Below, one piece after another: positions 25,841 to 35,716 of a DNA stretch of 64,000 bases. The notes beneath the pieces are model-generated. The model saw only the letters and a list, made by a program, of their open reading frames with translations. It searched no databases and was not told the DNA's origin. The stretch covers positions 1-64,000 of the forward strand of contig NZ_CAMPHV010000013.1 in NCBI RefSeq assembly GCF_946886105.1, given 5' to 3'. This stretch comes from an uncultured Pseudomonas sp. Lineage in GTDB: Bacteria; Pseudomonadota; Gammaproteobacteria; Pseudomonadales; Pseudomonadaceae. The translations under genes and the position numbers were made by a program. Every line of letters begins with the position of its first letter. The first letter of the stretch is position 1.

Positions 25841-25916
<76 letters not shown>

Positions 25917-25983
25917 TTGTCGTGTTGACGGCCGCCATTCTATAGCTTCAAAACGCCCAGTCAAGCCTTTGATTCAAAAAAGC

Positions 25984-26544
25984 TTATTTCTTTTCCGAGG
26001 TGATACTCAGGTGCGGCCAGGCGGCCAGGAGGTACTGCACCATCGACCACAGTGTCAGCATGGCAGCGATGATCAGCAGCACGTAACCGAGTATCACCCA
26101 GGCGGTGAATGTCGGCGGATTGGCCAGCAGCATCATCAATGCGACCATTTGCGCCGCGGTTTTCCATTTACCCAGGTTGGACACCGCCACCTGCGCCCGC
26201 GCCCCCAGTTCGGCCATCCATTCACGCAGAGCCGAAACCACGATTTCACGGCCGATGATGATCGCCGCCGGCAATGTCAGCCATAGGTTGCCATGCTCCG
26301 CCACCAGCAGCACCAGGGCGACCGCCACCATCAGCTTGTCCGCGACCGGATCGAGAAAGGCGCCGAAAGGCGTGCTCTGCTCCCAGCGACGCGCCAGGTA
26401 ACCATCCAACCAGTCGGTAACCGCGGCAATGCCGAACACCGCGCTAGCGGCCCAGTAACTCCAGTTGAACGGTAGATAGAACAGCAGGATAAAAACCGGG
26501 ATCAGCGCTACACGGAGCACGGTCAGCAAATTAGGGATATTCAT
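25984..26544 (-). CDS. pgsA: CDP-diacylglycerol-glycerol-3-phosphate 3-phosphatidyltransferase
   Basis: PgsA makes phosphatidylglycerol phosphate, the committed step to phosphatidylglycerol and cardiolipin, in the inner membrane. The product is 186 residues with several membrane segments. The CDP-alcohol phosphotransferase motif DG-AR-G-D-D is seen as [27 protein letters not shown] (given here by its ends, DWLDGYLAR and FLDPVADK). It begins [12 protein letters not shown], the family start. It lies 33 bases after uvrC. Confidence 0.96.
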   Translation of the reverse strand: MNIPNLLTVLRVALIPVFILLFYLPFNWSYWAASAVFGIAAVTDWLDGYLARRWEQSTPFGAFLDPVADKLMVAVALVLLVAEHGNLWLTLPAAIIIGREIVVSALREWMAELGARAQVAVSNLGKWKTAAQMVALMMLLANPPTFTAWVILGYVLLIIAAMLTLWSMVQYLLAAWPHLSITSEKK

Positions 26545-26577
26545 CGAAAGAACTTGGCGGCAAAGTGATTCGGCATT

Positions 26578-28416
26578 CTACTCGCTGTGCAAGGCGGCAT
26601 AAATCAACTCCGCAAGCTTTTTACTGATTCCTGGCGCTTTGCCGATCTCCTCGACGCTGGCGCGCGTCAACTCCTGCAAGCCACCGAAGTGGTTGAGCAA
26701 TTCACGGCGCCGCTTCGGCCCTACCCCGGCGATCTCCTCCAAGGTCGAGGTACGGCGCGCCTTGCCGCGGCGTGCGCGGTGGCCGGTAATCGCGAAGCGG
26801 TGCGACTCGTCACGGATTTGCTGAATCAGATGCAGCGCCGGCGAATGACCCGGCAGCGTGAACTCATGGGCCGCATCGTTGAGATACAAGGTTTCCAGGC
26901 CAGGCTTGCGCGTCGTGCCCTTGGCCACACCGAGCAGGATCAGCTCCGGCACCGCCAATTCTTCGAGCACGTCGCGGGCCATGGCCAATTGGCCTTTACC
27001 GCCATCGACCAGCAGGATATCCGGCAGTTTGCCCTCGCCGTCCTTGATCTTGCTGAAACGCCGTGTCAGCGCCTGGTGCATCGCCGCATAGTCGTCACCA
27101 CCGGTCACGCCTTCGATGTTGTAGCGGCGATAGTCGGATTTCAGCGGGCCCTCCGGGCCGAACACCACGCAGGAAGCCACAGTCGCTTCGCCACTGGTAT
27201 GGCTGATATCGAAACACTCGAGGCGCTGCGGCACTTCGTCCAGTTGCAGCGCTTCGGCCAGGGCCTCGAAGCGCGCCGCCACGTGCTGCCGATTGGCCAG
27301 GCGCGCGCCGAGTGCCTGCTCGGCATTGGTCACTGCCAGTTGCTGCCAGCGCGCACGGTTGCCGCGCACCCGATAGCTGATCGTCAATTCGCGGCCGCGC
27401 ACCTCCTCGATGGCGGCGATCAGCGTGGGGAAATCCTCATGCTGGACGTTGACGATCAGTTCGCTCGGCAGATCGCGCTCCAGGCTACCCAGGTAATACT
27501 GGGCGAGGAACGCCAGAAGCACTTCGCTGCCGTCCTCCTCGATCGCCACCTGGGGGAAGAAATTCTTGCTGCCCAACACCCGGCCGCCGCGCACGCTGAT
27601 CAAATGCACGCAGGCGCCGCCCGGCGTGACCATGGCGGCGACCACATCGACATCGCCGTTGCCGCCTTCCATGCTTTGTTGGTCCTGCACACGGCGCACC
27701 AAAGCGATCTGGTCGCGCAACTCGGCGGCGCACTCGAAATCCAGCTCGCCGGCGGCTTTCTGCATGGCACTGGACAATTCGTCGCTCAAGGCATTGCTGC
27801 GCCCTTCGAGAAACATCACCGAGTGGCGCACGTCCTCGGCATATTCCGCCGGTTCGACCAGGCCGACGCATGGTCCTTTGCAGCGTTTGATCTGATATTG
27901 CAGGCAAGGCCGCGTGCGATTCTTGAAGAAACTGTCTTCGCACTGGCGCACCAGAAAGGCTTTCTGCAGCAGATTGAGGCTTTCGCGGATGGCGCCGGCG
28001 CTGGGATATGGCCCGAAATAACGCCCCTTTTGCTGCTTGGCCCCGCGATGGATGCTCAGGCGCGGGTATTGGCCATCCGACAAGAATACGTAGGGATAGG
28101 ATTTGTCGTCGCGCAACAGGATGTTGTAGGGCGGCCGCCACTCCTTGATCAGCGTCTGCTCGAGCAGCAGCGCCTCGGTTTCATTGGCGGTGATGGTGGT
28201 TTCTATCTGGGCAATCTTGCCGACCAGCGCTGCCGTTTTAGGCGCCAGGCCGGTCTTGCGGAAGTAGCTGGCCAGGCGCTTTTTCAGATTCTTTGCTTTG
28301 CCGACATAGAGCAACTTGGCGCCCGCATCGAACATGCGGTAGACGCCCGGACGTGCGCTGCACGTGGCAAGAAAAGCGCTTGGATCGAAGGTCGCGCCGG
28401 TTTCAGCTACTGGCAT
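26578..28416 (-). CDS. uvrC: UvrABC nucleotide-excision repair nuclease subunit UvrC
   Basis: UvrC makes the two cuts on either side of damaged DNA. The product is 612 residues. The N-terminal GIY-YIG nuclease domain shows PGVYRMFD and [14 protein letters not shown] near residues 23-50; a UVR motif lies near residues 205-235; the RNase H-like endonuclease domain has [11 protein letters not shown] and [10 protein letters not shown]; and a helix-hairpin-helix pair closes the protein ([20 protein letters not shown]). Its first 14 bases overlap the end of gacA, the usual gacA-uvrC pairing in Pseudomonas and relatives. Confidence 0.97.
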   Translation of the reverse strand: MPVAETGATFDPSAFLATCSARPGVYRMFDAGAKLLYVGKAKNLKKRLASYFRKTGLAPKTAALVGKIAQIETTITANETEALLLEQTLIKEWRPPYNILLRDDKSYPYVFLSDGQYPRLSIHRGAKQQKGRYFGPYPSAGAIRESLNLLQKAFLVRQCEDSFFKNRTRPCLQYQIKRCKGPCVGLVEPAEYAEDVRHSVMFLEGRSNALSDELSSAMQKAAGELDFECAAELRDQIALVRRVQDQQSMEGGNGDVDVVAAMVTPGGACVHLISVRGGRVLGSKNFFPQVAIEEDGSEVLLAFLAQYYLGSLERDLPSELIVNVQHEDFPTLIAAIEEVRGRELTISYRVRGNRARWQQLAVTNAEQALGARLANRQHVAARFEALAEALQLDEVPQRLECFDISHTSGEATVASCVVFGPEGPLKSDYRRYNIEGVTGGDDYAAMHQALTRRFSKIKDGEGKLPDILLVDGGKGQLAMARDVLEELAVPELILLGVAKGTTRKPGLETLYLNDAAHEFTLPGHSPALHLIQQIRDESHRFAITGHRARRGKARRTSTLEEIAGVGPKRRRELLNHFGGLQELTRASVEEIGKAPGISKKLAELIYAALHSE

Positions 28417-29047
28417 CGATCATGCCATGGCGCACCGCTAACAGCGCCAGCTCCACGTCGCTGCTGATCGAAAGCTTCTCGAAGATGCGATAGCGGTAGG
28501 TGTTGACGGTTTTCGGCGACAGGCACAGTTTGTCGGAGATGCTTTGCACCTTCTGGCAACCGGCGATCATCAGTGCGATCTGAATCTCGCGCTCGGATAG
28601 CAAGTCGAACGGCGAGTTATTGCTCTGCGGCTGGAACGATTTCAGTGCGAGCTGCTGCGCGATCTGCGGGCTGATATAGCGCTGCCCGGCGAAGACCAGG
28701 CGGATGGCCTGCACCATCTCATTCAAGGCCGCGCCTTTGGTCATATAACCGGCCGCCCCGGCTTGCAGCAAGCGGGTGGGGAAAGGATCTTCTTCACAGG
28801 CGGTAACGGCGACGACTTTCAAATCGGGGTGGCTGCGCATCAGTTTGCGCGTCGCCTCGAGGCCGCCGATGCCAGGCATCTTGACGTCCATCAGGACAAC
28901 ATCGGGCTTCAACTCGCGGGTTTTCTTCAGCGCTTCTTCGCCAGACTCGGCCTGCCCGACAACCTGCAAGCCATCGATATCGGCCAGCATGCGCGTGATG
29001 CCTGTACGAACCAGATCATGGTCATCGACCACCAGCACCCTAATCAA
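28403..29047 (-). CDS. gacA: GacA response regulator
   Basis: GacA is the DNA-binding partner of the sensor GacS. It switches on small RNAs (RsmY, RsmZ) that sequester RsmA, and thereby controls H1-type secretion, biofilm and secondary metabolism. The product is 214 residues: receiver domain with Asp54 as phosphorylation site (VLMDVKM) and Lys in GYMTKG, then a LuxR-type helix-turn-helix with [15 protein letters not shown] and [16 protein letters not shown]. The match to P. aeruginosa GacA is very close as I recall it. The start is the first ATG; uvrC overlaps its end. Confidence 0.97.
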   Translation of the reverse strand: MIRVLVVDDHDLVRTGITRMLADIDGLQVVGQAESGEEALKKTRELKPDVVLMDVKMPGIGGLEATRKLMRSHPDLKVVAVTACEEDPFPTRLLQAGAAGYMTKGAALNEMVQAIRLVFAGQRYISPQIAQQLALKSFQPQSNNSPFDLLSEREIQIALMIAGCQKVQSISDKLCLSPKTVNTYRYRIFEKLSISSDVELALLAVRHGMIDASS

Positions 29048-29211
29048 GCGACACCTCGTTCTGCGTCAGCCGCTGTTTGCAGCGGTCTTGTGGACGGTTG
29101 GCGACCTTGCGACAAGACAGGGCCAAACCTAGCTTGGCGCATAAACGTCAGATAGCAAGCACCAATCAAACAGCAATGACGGCACGAAAAACTGCTGCTC
29201 TGACGAAAAGA

Positions 29212-29301
29212 TGGCGGAAGCGGTGAGATTCGAACTCACGGAAGAGTTTCCCCTTCGACGGTTTTCAAGACCGTTGCATTCAACCGCTCTGCCACGCTTC
29301 C
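29212..29301 (-). tRNA. tRNA-Ser (anticodon TGA)
   Basis: A 90-base class II tRNA with acceptor GGAAGCG, anticodon loop CTTGAAA giving TGA, a long variable arm and encoded CCA. It lies 164 bases upstream of the gacA start; the gap between them holds no gene I can see. Confidence 0.96.
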
Positions 29302-29358
29302 GGCGTAAGTGCGGGCGGCAATCTTACCCGAACGCAACACACTGTCAAACTCTCTGGC

Positions 29359-29386
29359 TTGGCACAACCTAACGCTCTGTTATCAT
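29359..29386 (+). promoter_or_regulatory. Probable sigma-70 promoter of the BI-1 family gene
   Basis: TTGGCA and TATCAT are separated by 16 bases. The -10 box ends 49 bases before the start codon. The match is good for a vegetative promoter. Confidence 0.5.
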
Positions 29387-29435
29387 CGACTCCGACTCTG
29401 GTCACGGAACCATCCGCCACTACAGGAGCGTCGCC

Positions 29436-30104
29436 ATGCACGAACAAAATTACGCACTCGACCATGCGCAGGTCGAACAGCAAGAAGTCAGCCGCGTTCT
29501 GCGCAACACCTACGGCCTGCTCGCTATCACCCTGGCGTTCAGCGGTCTGGTGGCGTTTCTCGCGCAACGCGCCAATGTACCCTACCCGAACATCTTCGTA
29601 GTGCTGATCGGCTTCTACGGCCTGTTCTTCCTCACCGCCAAGCTGCGCAACTCGTCCTGGGGCCTGGTCTCCACCTTGGCGCTGACCGGCTTCATGGGTT
29701 ACACCCTGGGTCCGATCCTCAACCGCTACATGGGCATGGCCAACGGCGCGGAAGTAGTCAGCTCGGCATTCGCCATGACGGCCTTGGTGTTCTGCGGTCT
29801 TTCGGCCTATGTGCTGACCACCCGTAAGGACATGAGCTTCCTCAGCGGCTTTATCACCGCTGGGTTCTTCGTGTTGATCGGCGCCATGCTGGCTGGCTTC
29901 TTCTTCCAGATCAGCGGCTTGCAACTGGCGATCAGTGCCGGCTTCGTGCTGTTCTCTTCGGCCTGCATCCTGTTCCAGACCAGCGCGATCATCCACGGCG
30001 GTGAACGCAACTACATCATGGCGACCATCAGCCTGTATGTATCGATCTACAACCTGTTCGTCAGCCTGTTGCAGATTTTCGGCATCATGGGCGGCGACGA
30101 CTGA
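29436..30104 (+). CDS. Bax inhibitor-1/YccA family membrane protein
   Basis: The product is 222 residues with seven predicted membrane segments, and belongs to the TMBIM/BI-1 family that includes E. coli YccA, an FtsH modulator. Features are the early RNTYGLLAITLAFSG, a central GFMGYTLGPIL and the C-terminal ISLYVSIYNLFVSLLQIFG with the conserved acidic end. A GGAGC-type ribosome site precedes the ATG. It is a single gene closed by a terminator. Its exact role is not known; family members leak calcium or modulate membrane proteolysis. Confidence 0.9.
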   Translation: MHEQNYALDHAQVEQQEVSRVLRNTYGLLAITLAFSGLVAFLAQRANVPYPNIFVVLIGFYGLFFLTAKLRNSSWGLVSTLALTGFMGYTLGPILNRYMGMANGAEVVSSAFAMTALVFCGLSAYVLTTRKDMSFLSGFITAGFFVLIGAMLAGFFFQISGLQLAISAGFVLFSSACILFQTSAIIHGGERNYIMATISLYVSIYNLFVSLLQIFGIMGGDD

Positions 30105-30123
30105 TAGTCGGACGCTTTGATTA

Positions 30124-30145
30124 AGCCCGCTTCGGCGGGCTTTTT
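30124..30145 (+). terminator. Terminator after the BI-1 family gene
   Basis: AGCCCGC pairs with GCGGGCT around TTCG, followed by TTTTT. A standard Rho-independent terminator. Confidence 0.85.
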
Positions 30146-30215
30146 CATGCCTACGATGCCCATCTTGGCTGCTCAAGCCGTATCATTGCCGCAGTTCCCT
30201 TTGATCGGCCTTGCC

Positions 30216-30608
30216 ATGAAATTCGCCATCGCCCTGTTCTCCCCCGCCCACGCGCCCTCCTCCCGTCGCGCCTTGCGTTTCGCCCAGGCGGCGCTGGCCG
30301 ACGGCCATGAGATCGTGCGACTGTTCTTCTATCAGGATGGCGTGCACAGCGCCGCCAGCAATGTGGTAACCGCCCAGGACGAACCCGATTTGAGCGCCGA
30401 ATGGCGCGCCTTCGTACGCGAGCATACGCTGGACGCCGTGGTGTGCATCGCCGCGGCGTTGCGCCGCGGCGTACTGAATGAAGAAGAAGCGCAGCGCTAC
30501 GAGCGGCCCGCGGCCAACCTCGAAGCGCCCTGGGTGTTGTCCGGCCTGGGGCAATTGCACGAGGCCTCTCAACTCGCGGACCGCTTGGTCTGCTTCGGAG
30601 GGCCTTAA
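30216..30608 (+). CDS. tusD: Sulfur-relay protein TusD
   Basis: TusD belongs to the TusBCD complex, which passes sulfur from TusA to TusE for 2-thiouridine in tRNA. The product is 130 residues; Cys near position 80, in DAVVCIAAALRRG, is the sulfur carrier. The ATG at 30216 gives the usual MKFAIALFSPAH start; earlier in-frame starts overlap the terminator upstream. It is followed by tusC after one base. Confidence 0.93.
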   Translation: MKFAIALFSPAHAPSSRRALRFAQAALADGHEIVRLFFYQDGVHSAASNVVTAQDEPDLSAEWRAFVREHTLDAVVCIAAALRRGVLNEEEAQRYERPAANLEAPWVLSGLGQLHEASQLADRLVCFGGP

Positions 30609-30609
30609 G

Positions 30610-30969
30610 ATGAGCAAGTCACTGCTGATTATCAGCCGGCAAGCGCCCTGGAGTGGCCCCGGCGCCCGTGAAGCTTTGGATATTGCCCTGGCCGGCGGCG
30701 CTTTCGACCTGCCCATCGGTATGTTGTTTCTCGACGATGGCGTATGGCAGCTCGCAGCGGGGCAAAAACCAGCCAACCTGCAACAAAAAGACCTGAGCGC
30801 GAACCTGCAAGCCTTGCCCATGTTCGGCGTGGAAGCCTTGTATGTGTCGGCACATAGCCTGCGGGAACGCGGCCTCGACGGCCAGACGCTGATCCTCGAT
30901 GCCGCTGTGCTGGCAGACGCCGATCTGCCCGCGCTTTTCGACCGTTATGACCAGGTGATCACGCTCTGA
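30610..30969 (+). CDS. tusC: Sulfur-relay protein TusC
   Basis: TusC is a structural subunit of the TusBCD heterohexamer. The product is 119 residues with the DsrF-like start KSLLIISRQAPWSG and LDIALAGGAFD. The start at 30610 lies one base after the tusD stop, and its TGA overlaps the tusB ATG. The compact order tusD-tusC-tusB-tusE supports the call. Confidence 0.93.
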   Translation: MSKSLLIISRQAPWSGPGAREALDIALAGGAFDLPIGMLFLDDGVWQLAAGQKPANLQQKDLSANLQALPMFGVEALYVSAHSLRERGLDGQTLILDAAVLADADLPALFDRYDQVITL

Positions 30970-31268
30970 TGGCGACTCTACACGTACTTTCCCATTCCCC
31001 CTTTGGCGACAGCCGCTTGCACAGCTGCTTGCGCCTGCTGGGCGCAGGCGATGCCGTGCTGCTTTGCGGCGACGCGGTCTATGCCTTACAACCGGGAACG
31101 GCGCCATGCCAAGCCTTGGAGCAGCTGCCCGCTGGCACCGAGCTGTTCGTCCTCGACGAGGACCTGCAAGCACGTGCCCTGGAAATCCCAGACCGGGTTC
31201 AATGCGTCGACTATCCGGCCTTCGTCGCCCTGAGTTGCCGTTACGACAAGGTCAACAGCTGGCTATGA
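30969..31268 (+). CDS. tusB: Sulfur-relay protein TusB
   Basis: TusB is the smallest subunit of TusBCD, 99 residues, DsrH-like. It begins MATLHVLSHSPFGDSRL and has the AVLLCGDAVYAL strand typical of DsrH. It overlaps tusC by one base and tusE by 4 bases. Confidence 0.92.
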   Translation: MATLHVLSHSPFGDSRLHSCLRLLGAGDAVLLCGDAVYALQPGTAPCQALEQLPAGTELFVLDEDLQARALEIPDRVQCVDYPAFVALSCRYDKVNSWL

Positions 31269-31600
31269 ACATGCTGACTGTCGACGGCCGGCTTATCGAA
31301 TTGGATCAGGACGGCTACCTGAAGAACCTTGCCGACTGGTCGCAGCCGGTGGCCGAAGCGCTCGCGCAGCAGGAGCAACTGCAGCTCAGCCCCGAACACT
31401 GGGAAGTGCTGCTGCTGTTGCGCGCCTTCTATGACGAGTTCCAGCTCTCGCCGGCCAACCGTCCGCTGATCAAATACGCCGCGCTCAAACTCGGCCCGGA
31501 AAAAGGCAATAGCCTGAACCTCAACCGCCTGTTCAAAGGCACGCCCGCCAAACTCGCCGCCAAGCTGGCCGGCCTGCCCAAACCGACGAATTGCCTATGA
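31265..31600 (+). CDS. tusE: Sulfur-relay protein TusE (DsrC family)
   Basis: TusE receives persulfide from TusD and hands it to MnmA, which is also encoded in this window, for thiolation of tRNA U34. The product is 111 residues. The DsrC-type features are LDQDGYLKNLADW, the HWEVLLLLRAFYDEF helix and the C-terminal arm GLPKPTNCL with the conserved penultimate Cys that carries the sulfur. The longer in-frame start at 31064 lies within tusB and is rejected. Confidence 0.95.
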   Translation: MNMLTVDGRLIELDQDGYLKNLADWSQPVAEALAQQEQLQLSPEHWEVLLLLRAFYDEFQLSPANRPLIKYAALKLGPEKGNSLNLNRLFKGTPAKLAAKLAGLPKPTNCL

Positions 31601-32580
31601 ACCTCGTAACCCCTGCAGAACACCCTTTCGCCCAGTTCGTGCGCATCCTCGGCAAAGGTAAGCGCGGCGCACGCAATCTGACCCGTGAGGAAGCCCGCGA
31701 GGCCATGGGCATGCTGCTCGATGGCAAAGTCGAAGAGACCCAGCTGGGCGCCTTTTTGATGCTGCTCAGGCACAAGGAGGAAAGCGCCGAGGAAATGGCC
31801 GGCTTCGCCGAAGCGGTGCGCGAGCGCCTGCACGCACCGGCGATTCAGGTCGACTTGGACTGGCCGAGTTATGCCGGAAAGAAGCGCCATCTGCCCTGGT
31901 TCCTGCTCGCGGCCAAAGCCCTGGCCAATAGCGGTGTGCGCATCCTCCTGCATGGCGGCGGCGCCCATACGGCCGGGCGCATGTACACCGAGCAACTGCT
32001 CGAACCGCTGCAGATTCCGCTGTGCCGCAGCTGGGACGAAGTCGCGCGAACGCTGGATAGACAGCAGCTGGCGTTTATCCCGCTGGGCGACTGGATGCCG
32101 CAACTGCAACGGATGATCGACTTGCGCAACATCCTCGGCCTGCGCTCGCCGATTCACTCGCTGACCCGCATTCTCAACCCGCTGGGCGCACGCTGCGGCC
32201 TGCAAAGCATCTTTCATCCGGGCTATCAGGCGGTGCACCGCGAAGCCAGCCAACTGCTCGGCGATTGCACGGTGGTGATCAAAGGCGAAGGCGGTGAGAT
32301 CGAGATCAATCCCGATGCCATCAGCCACCTCTACGGCACCGCCAATGGCCAAAACTGGGACGAAGACTGGCCGGCGCTATCGCCGCAACGGCACGTGAAA
32401 CCTGAATCCCTCGACCCCGCCCATTTGCAGCGTTTCTGGCGCGGCGAGGTAGAAGACGATTATGGCCAGCTCGCCGTGATCAGCAGCATGGTATTGGCGC
32501 TGAGAAGCCTGGGGCTGCCGCGCGAAGAAGCCCTGAAGGATGCGCAGCAACGCTGGGATAAACGACTTCTATCGAACTAG
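31597..32580 (+). CDS. ybiB: YbiB-like glycosyl-transferase-family DNA-binding protein
   Basis: The product is 327 residues, with the fold of anthranilate phosphoribosyltransferase (TrpD2 family). E. coli YbiB of this group binds DNA and is LexA-regulated rather than a biosynthetic enzyme. The N-terminal helical domain (ARNLTREEAREAMGMLL) precedes the large domain with the LLHGGGAHTAGR segment, and LGLRSPIHSLTRILNPL. The ATG at 31597 overlaps the tusE stop as ATGA, so the two are coupled. The link with the tus genes is conserved in pseudomonads as I recall it. Confidence 0.8.
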   Translation: MNLVTPAEHPFAQFVRILGKGKRGARNLTREEAREAMGMLLDGKVEETQLGAFLMLLRHKEESAEEMAGFAEAVRERLHAPAIQVDLDWPSYAGKKRHLPWFLLAAKALANSGVRILLHGGGAHTAGRMYTEQLLEPLQIPLCRSWDEVARTLDRQQLAFIPLGDWMPQLQRMIDLRNILGLRSPIHSLTRILNPLGARCGLQSIFHPGYQAVHREASQLLGDCTVVIKGEGGEIEINPDAISHLYGTANGQNWDEDWPALSPQRHVKPESLDPAHLQRFWRGEVEDDYGQLAVISSMVLALRSLGLPREEALKDAQQRWDKRLLSN

Positions 32581-32644
32581 ACGATGGTTGACGACGGATT
32601 TTTGCATCTTTCAATCCATACCCTGTCTTTAAACTGATCCCAAA

Positions 32645-32863
32645 CAGGCCGTTGAAAAACGTTGGCGACGACTGCATGGATGCAGGAGGTAGAGCGAAGC
32701 AGGAAGCCCGAGCCGAGGCAGCCAGCGCAAGGCAAAAACAAGCGAAAAAAGGACTGGGCTCGCACGCGAGTTTACGGGCTGTAAATGGGCATTTTGATCG
32801 GACTCGCGCCCGAGCCTGTTTTTAACGCCGCGATGGCAACGCAGGTAGTTTTTCAACAGCCTG
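32645..32863. mobile_element. 219-bp MITE-like element with 16-bp terminal inverted repeats
   Basis: The ends are CAGGCCGTTGAAAAAC (32645-32660) and, on the other strand, CAGGCTGTTGAAAAAC (32848-32863), alike at 15 of 16 bases. The inside carries no convincing gene and is rich in short inverted repeats, including GACTCGCG/CGCGAGTT-like pairs. I see no clear target-site duplication. It fits a non-autonomous miniature element or a structured interspersed repeat. It fills most of the gap between ybiB and the hydroquinone-reductase gene and ends 27 bases before that gene. Confidence 0.7.
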
Positions 32864-32890
32864 CTAAGCATTGAGCCGAGGAATCTGTTT

Positions 32891-33982
32891 ATGGGTTTGC
32901 TGATCGGAGGGCACTGGCACGACCAGTGGTACGACACCACCAAGGACGGCCGTTTCCAGCGCGAAAACGCGCAGCGACGCAATTGGATTACCGTCGATGG
33001 CGCGCCCGGACCAAGCGGCAAAGGCGGCTTCGAGGCCCAGGCGGATCGCTACCATCTGTATGTATCCCTCGCCTGCCCCTGGGCGCACCGAACACTGATT
33101 CTGCGTCAGTTGAAAAACCTGCAAGAGCTGATCGGCGCCTCGGTGGTGAGTTGGCTGATGGGCGAAAACGGCTGGACCTTCGATCCCACCCATGGCTCCA
33201 GCGGCGATGCGCTGGACGCCTTCAACTTTCTCCATCAACGCTACACCCGCGACGATCCTCGCTATACCGGGCGCGTCACCGTACCGCTGCTGTGGGATAA
33301 ACAACGCCAATGCATAGTCAGCAACGAATCGGCGGAAATTATCCGCATGTTCAACTCGGCTTTCGACGAGCTGACCGGTAATACCCTGGACCTTTACCCC
33401 GAAACCTTGCGCGGCGAAATAGACAGGTTGAACAAACGCGTCTATCCGGCAGTGAATAACGGCGTCTATCGCGCCGGTTTCGCCACCACCCAGGCCGCGT
33501 ACGATGAAGCCTTCGTCGAACTGTTCGATGAACTGGATGCACTCGAGCAATTGCTGGCTAGCCGCCGCTATCTGGCGGGCGAATACCTGACCGAGGCCGA
33601 CTGGCGCCTGTTCACCACCCTGATCCGCTTCGACGCCGTGTATTACGGGCACTTCAAGTGCAACCTGCGGCGCATCGAAGACTATCGGAATCTATCCAAC
33701 TGGCTGCGCGAGCTGTATCAATGGCCCGGTGTGGCAGAGACGGTGAATTTCGACCATATCAAAAATCACTATTACGCCAGCCACCGCACCATCAACCCGA
33801 GCGGCATAGTCCCGCGCGGTCCGGCGCTGGATCTTGCCCACGAGCATGATCGCGCTCGGTTGCCGGGCGCGGGTATCTTCGGAGTTAGCAGCCAGGTGCG
33901 ACTCGGAGGTTTAAAGGGCGCGGGCTTTCGCGGTAGAACGCCTGATTTCAGCAAGCAGCCACAGCGCACTAAGCAGGCATAG
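32891..33982 (+). CDS. yqjG: Glutathionyl-hydroquinone reductase (YqjG/GST xi class)
   Basis: This enzyme reduces glutathionyl-hydroquinones to hydroquinones with release of glutathione. The product is 363 residues. The thioredoxin-like domain carries the family motif ACPWAHR with catalytic Cys62, and the helical domain carries RLNKRVYPAVNNGVYRAGFA and the YLTEADWRLFTTLIRFDAVY block. E. coli YqjG ends near residue 328; here some 30 residues after PRGPALDLAHEHDRARLPG are extra and overlap the 3' end of the convergent gene by 72 bases. The start is the ATG at 32891, just after the MITE-like element, with a GAGG-like site. Confidence 0.9.
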   Translation: MGLLIGGHWHDQWYDTTKDGRFQRENAQRRNWITVDGAPGPSGKGGFEAQADRYHLYVSLACPWAHRTLILRQLKNLQELIGASVVSWLMGENGWTFDPTHGSSGDALDAFNFLHQRYTRDDPRYTGRVTVPLLWDKQRQCIVSNESAEIIRMFNSAFDELTGNTLDLYPETLRGEIDRLNKRVYPAVNNGVYRAGFATTQAAYDEAFVELFDELDALEQLLASRRYLAGEYLTEADWRLFTTLIRFDAVYYGHFKCNLRRIEDYRNLSNWLRELYQWPGVAETVNFDHIKNHYYASHRTINPSGIVPRGPALDLAHEHDRARLPGAGIFGVSSQVRLGGLKGAGFRGRTPDFSKQPQRTKQA

Positions 33983-34294
33983 GCCAATAATCGCCATGGA
34001 AAAAGGCAGGTGGAACTGTTCGAAGCCTGCCAAGGCGAAACCCGCGTGAATCACAAAAGTAAGTGCGCCGAGCGCCGTGCAGATGCCGGCGAAAAAGCTG
34101 GCTTTGGCAGTGCCTAGCACCACATGCCGATAGCCCAGTAACACAATCGGCATGGCCATCAGGTTGAATAGCAGATAGCCCTGAATGCCGCCGGGCAAAT
34201 AGAACATGTCCCACTCGTGCCAATACGCCGCGTCGATCTGGTGCAGCACCAGCAGGAGCATGGTCGCGAAATAGCTTCTTTCCATAGACAGCAT
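33911..34294 (-). CDS. Small four-segment membrane protein, DUF6713-like
   Basis: The product is 127 residues with four hydrophobic segments (about 8-22, 36-57, 62-86 and 95-113), so it is an inner-membrane protein. HQIDAAYWHEWDMFYLPGG in the first loop is the most distinctive stretch and fits the DUF6713 style. Its function is unknown. A later ATG at 34285 is also possible. It is downstream of and on the same strand as cysG, with a 15-base gap, so it may be read with cysG or from the gap. Confidence 0.6.
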   Translation of the reverse strand: MLSMERSYFATMLLLVLHQIDAAYWHEWDMFYLPGGIQGYLLFNLMAMPIVLLGYRHVVLGTAKASFFAGICTALGALTFVIHAGFALAGFEQFHLPFSMAIIGLCLLSALWLLAEIRRSTAKARAL

Positions 34295-34309
34295 TCCTCG
34301 AGTGCTTAT

Positions 34310-35698
34310 CTAACCCTGTGTTTGCGCGCCTTCGAACCAGGCGAGCTTATCGCGCAGCTGCACGACTTCCCCGACAATCACCAGAGTCGGTGCATGCACT
34401 TGATGCTCGGCCACCAATTGCGGCAGGTCGGCCAAGGTGCCAGTGAACACTCGCTGGCTCTGCGTGGTGCCTTGCTGGATCAAGGCAGCCGGGGTGTCGG
34501 CGCTGCGGCCATGGGCGACCAATTGCTGGCAAATCAGCGGTAAGCCGACCAAGCCCATATAGAACACCAGGGTCTGGTGCGGTGCGGCGAGTTCGGCCCA
34601 GGGTAGATCGCAGCTGCCATCCTTGAGGTGGCCGGTGACGAAACGCACCGATTGCGCATGGTCGCGGTGGGTCAGCGGAATGCCGGCATAGGCCGCGCAA
34701 CCACTGGCGGCGGTAATACCGGGCACCACCTGGAAGGGAATGCCATGGGCGGCCAGCTCTTCGATCTCCTCGCCGCCACGGCCGAAGATAAAGGGATCGC
34801 CGCCCTTCAGGCGCAATACCCGCTTACCTGCTTTGGCCAGCGCGACCAGGCGCTGGTTGATCTGCTCCTGGGGCAGCGCGTGTTCGGCGCGCTGCTTGCC
34901 GACGTAGATGCGCTCGGCATCGCGGCGGCATAGCTCGATGATCGCCGGCGCGACCAGGCGATCGTAGAGCACCACATCGGCCTGTTGCATCAGACGCAAG
35001 GCGCGGAAGGTCAATAAATCCGGATCGCCCGGACCAGCGCCAACCAGGTAGACCTCGCCCAGCGCCTGGGGCGCGGCACCGGCAATCTTGGCTTCGAGCA
35101 GGCGCTCGCCTTCCTGCAATTTGCCGGCGAATACGCTTTCGGCGATCTGGCCCTGGAATACGTCCTCCCAGAACACCCGGCGCTGCTGCACATCGGGAAA
35201 CAGTCCCTTGACCTGGGCGCGGAAGCGCTTGGCCAGGCCGGCCAACTGACCATAAGTGGCGGGAATCCAGGTCTCGATCTTGGCCCTGATCAGGCGCGCG
35301 AGCACCGGCGCATCGCCGCCGCTGGTGACCGCGACTATCAAGGGCGAGCGGTCGACGATGGCCGGGAAGATCACACTGCACAGCTTGGGCGCATCCACCA
35401 CATTGACCGGAATACCCAGCGCCTGGGCCTGGGCGGAAATCTGCGCATTGAGCGGTTCGTCGTCAGTGGCCGCAATGATCAGCACAACACCCTGCAGATC
35501 CTCGGCCTGGTAACCGCGCAGGAGAAAACCACCATCACCGGCCAGCTGCCGCAGCTCGTCCCTGACCTCGGGGGCGACGACACGCAGACGCGCCCCAGCA
35601 TCGGCAAGCAAGCGCGCCTTGCGCAACGCCACTTCACCGCCGCCAACCACCAGCACCAGGCGATCCTGCAATTTATGGAACAGGGGGAGGAAGTCCAT
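34310..35698 (-). CDS. cysG: Siroheme synthase CysG
   Basis: CysG makes siroheme from uroporphyrinogen III, the cofactor of sulfite and nitrite reductases. The product is 462 residues. The N-terminal dehydrogenase/ferrochelatase half has a Rossmann motif [15 protein letters not shown] near residue 17; the C-terminal methyltransferase half has [18 protein letters not shown] near residue 217 and [15 protein letters not shown] near residue 298. The complete multifunctional form is present. It lies 71 bases after the serS stop, beyond the serS terminator. Confidence 0.97.
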   Translation of the reverse strand: MDFLPLFHKLQDRLVLVVGGGEVALRKARLLADAGARLRVVAPEVRDELRQLAGDGGFLLRGYQAEDLQGVVLIIAATDDEPLNAQISAQAQALGIPVNVVDAPKLCSVIFPAIVDRSPLIVAVTSGGDAPVLARLIRAKIETWIPATYGQLAGLAKRFRAQVKGLFPDVQQRRVFWEDVFQGQIAESVFAGKLQEGERLLEAKIAGAAPQALGEVYLVGAGPGDPDLLTFRALRLMQQADVVLYDRLVAPAIIELCRRDAERIYVGKQRAEHALPQEQINQRLVALAKAGKRVLRLKGGDPFIFGRGGEEIEELAAHGIPFQVVPGITAASGCAAYAGIPLTHRDHAQSVRFVTGHLKDGSCDLPWAELAAPHQTLVFYMGLVGLPLICQQLVAHGRSADTPAALIQQGTTQSQRVFTGTLADLPQLVAEHQVHAPTLVIVGEVVQLRDKLAWFEGAQTQG

Positions 35699-35716
35699 GG
35701 ATCAATCTCGCCAGAA

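Noticed and set aside
26587..28467. A 626-codon open frame on the plus strand
   Set aside because: Opposite uvrC, which has all its domains. No recognisable motif.
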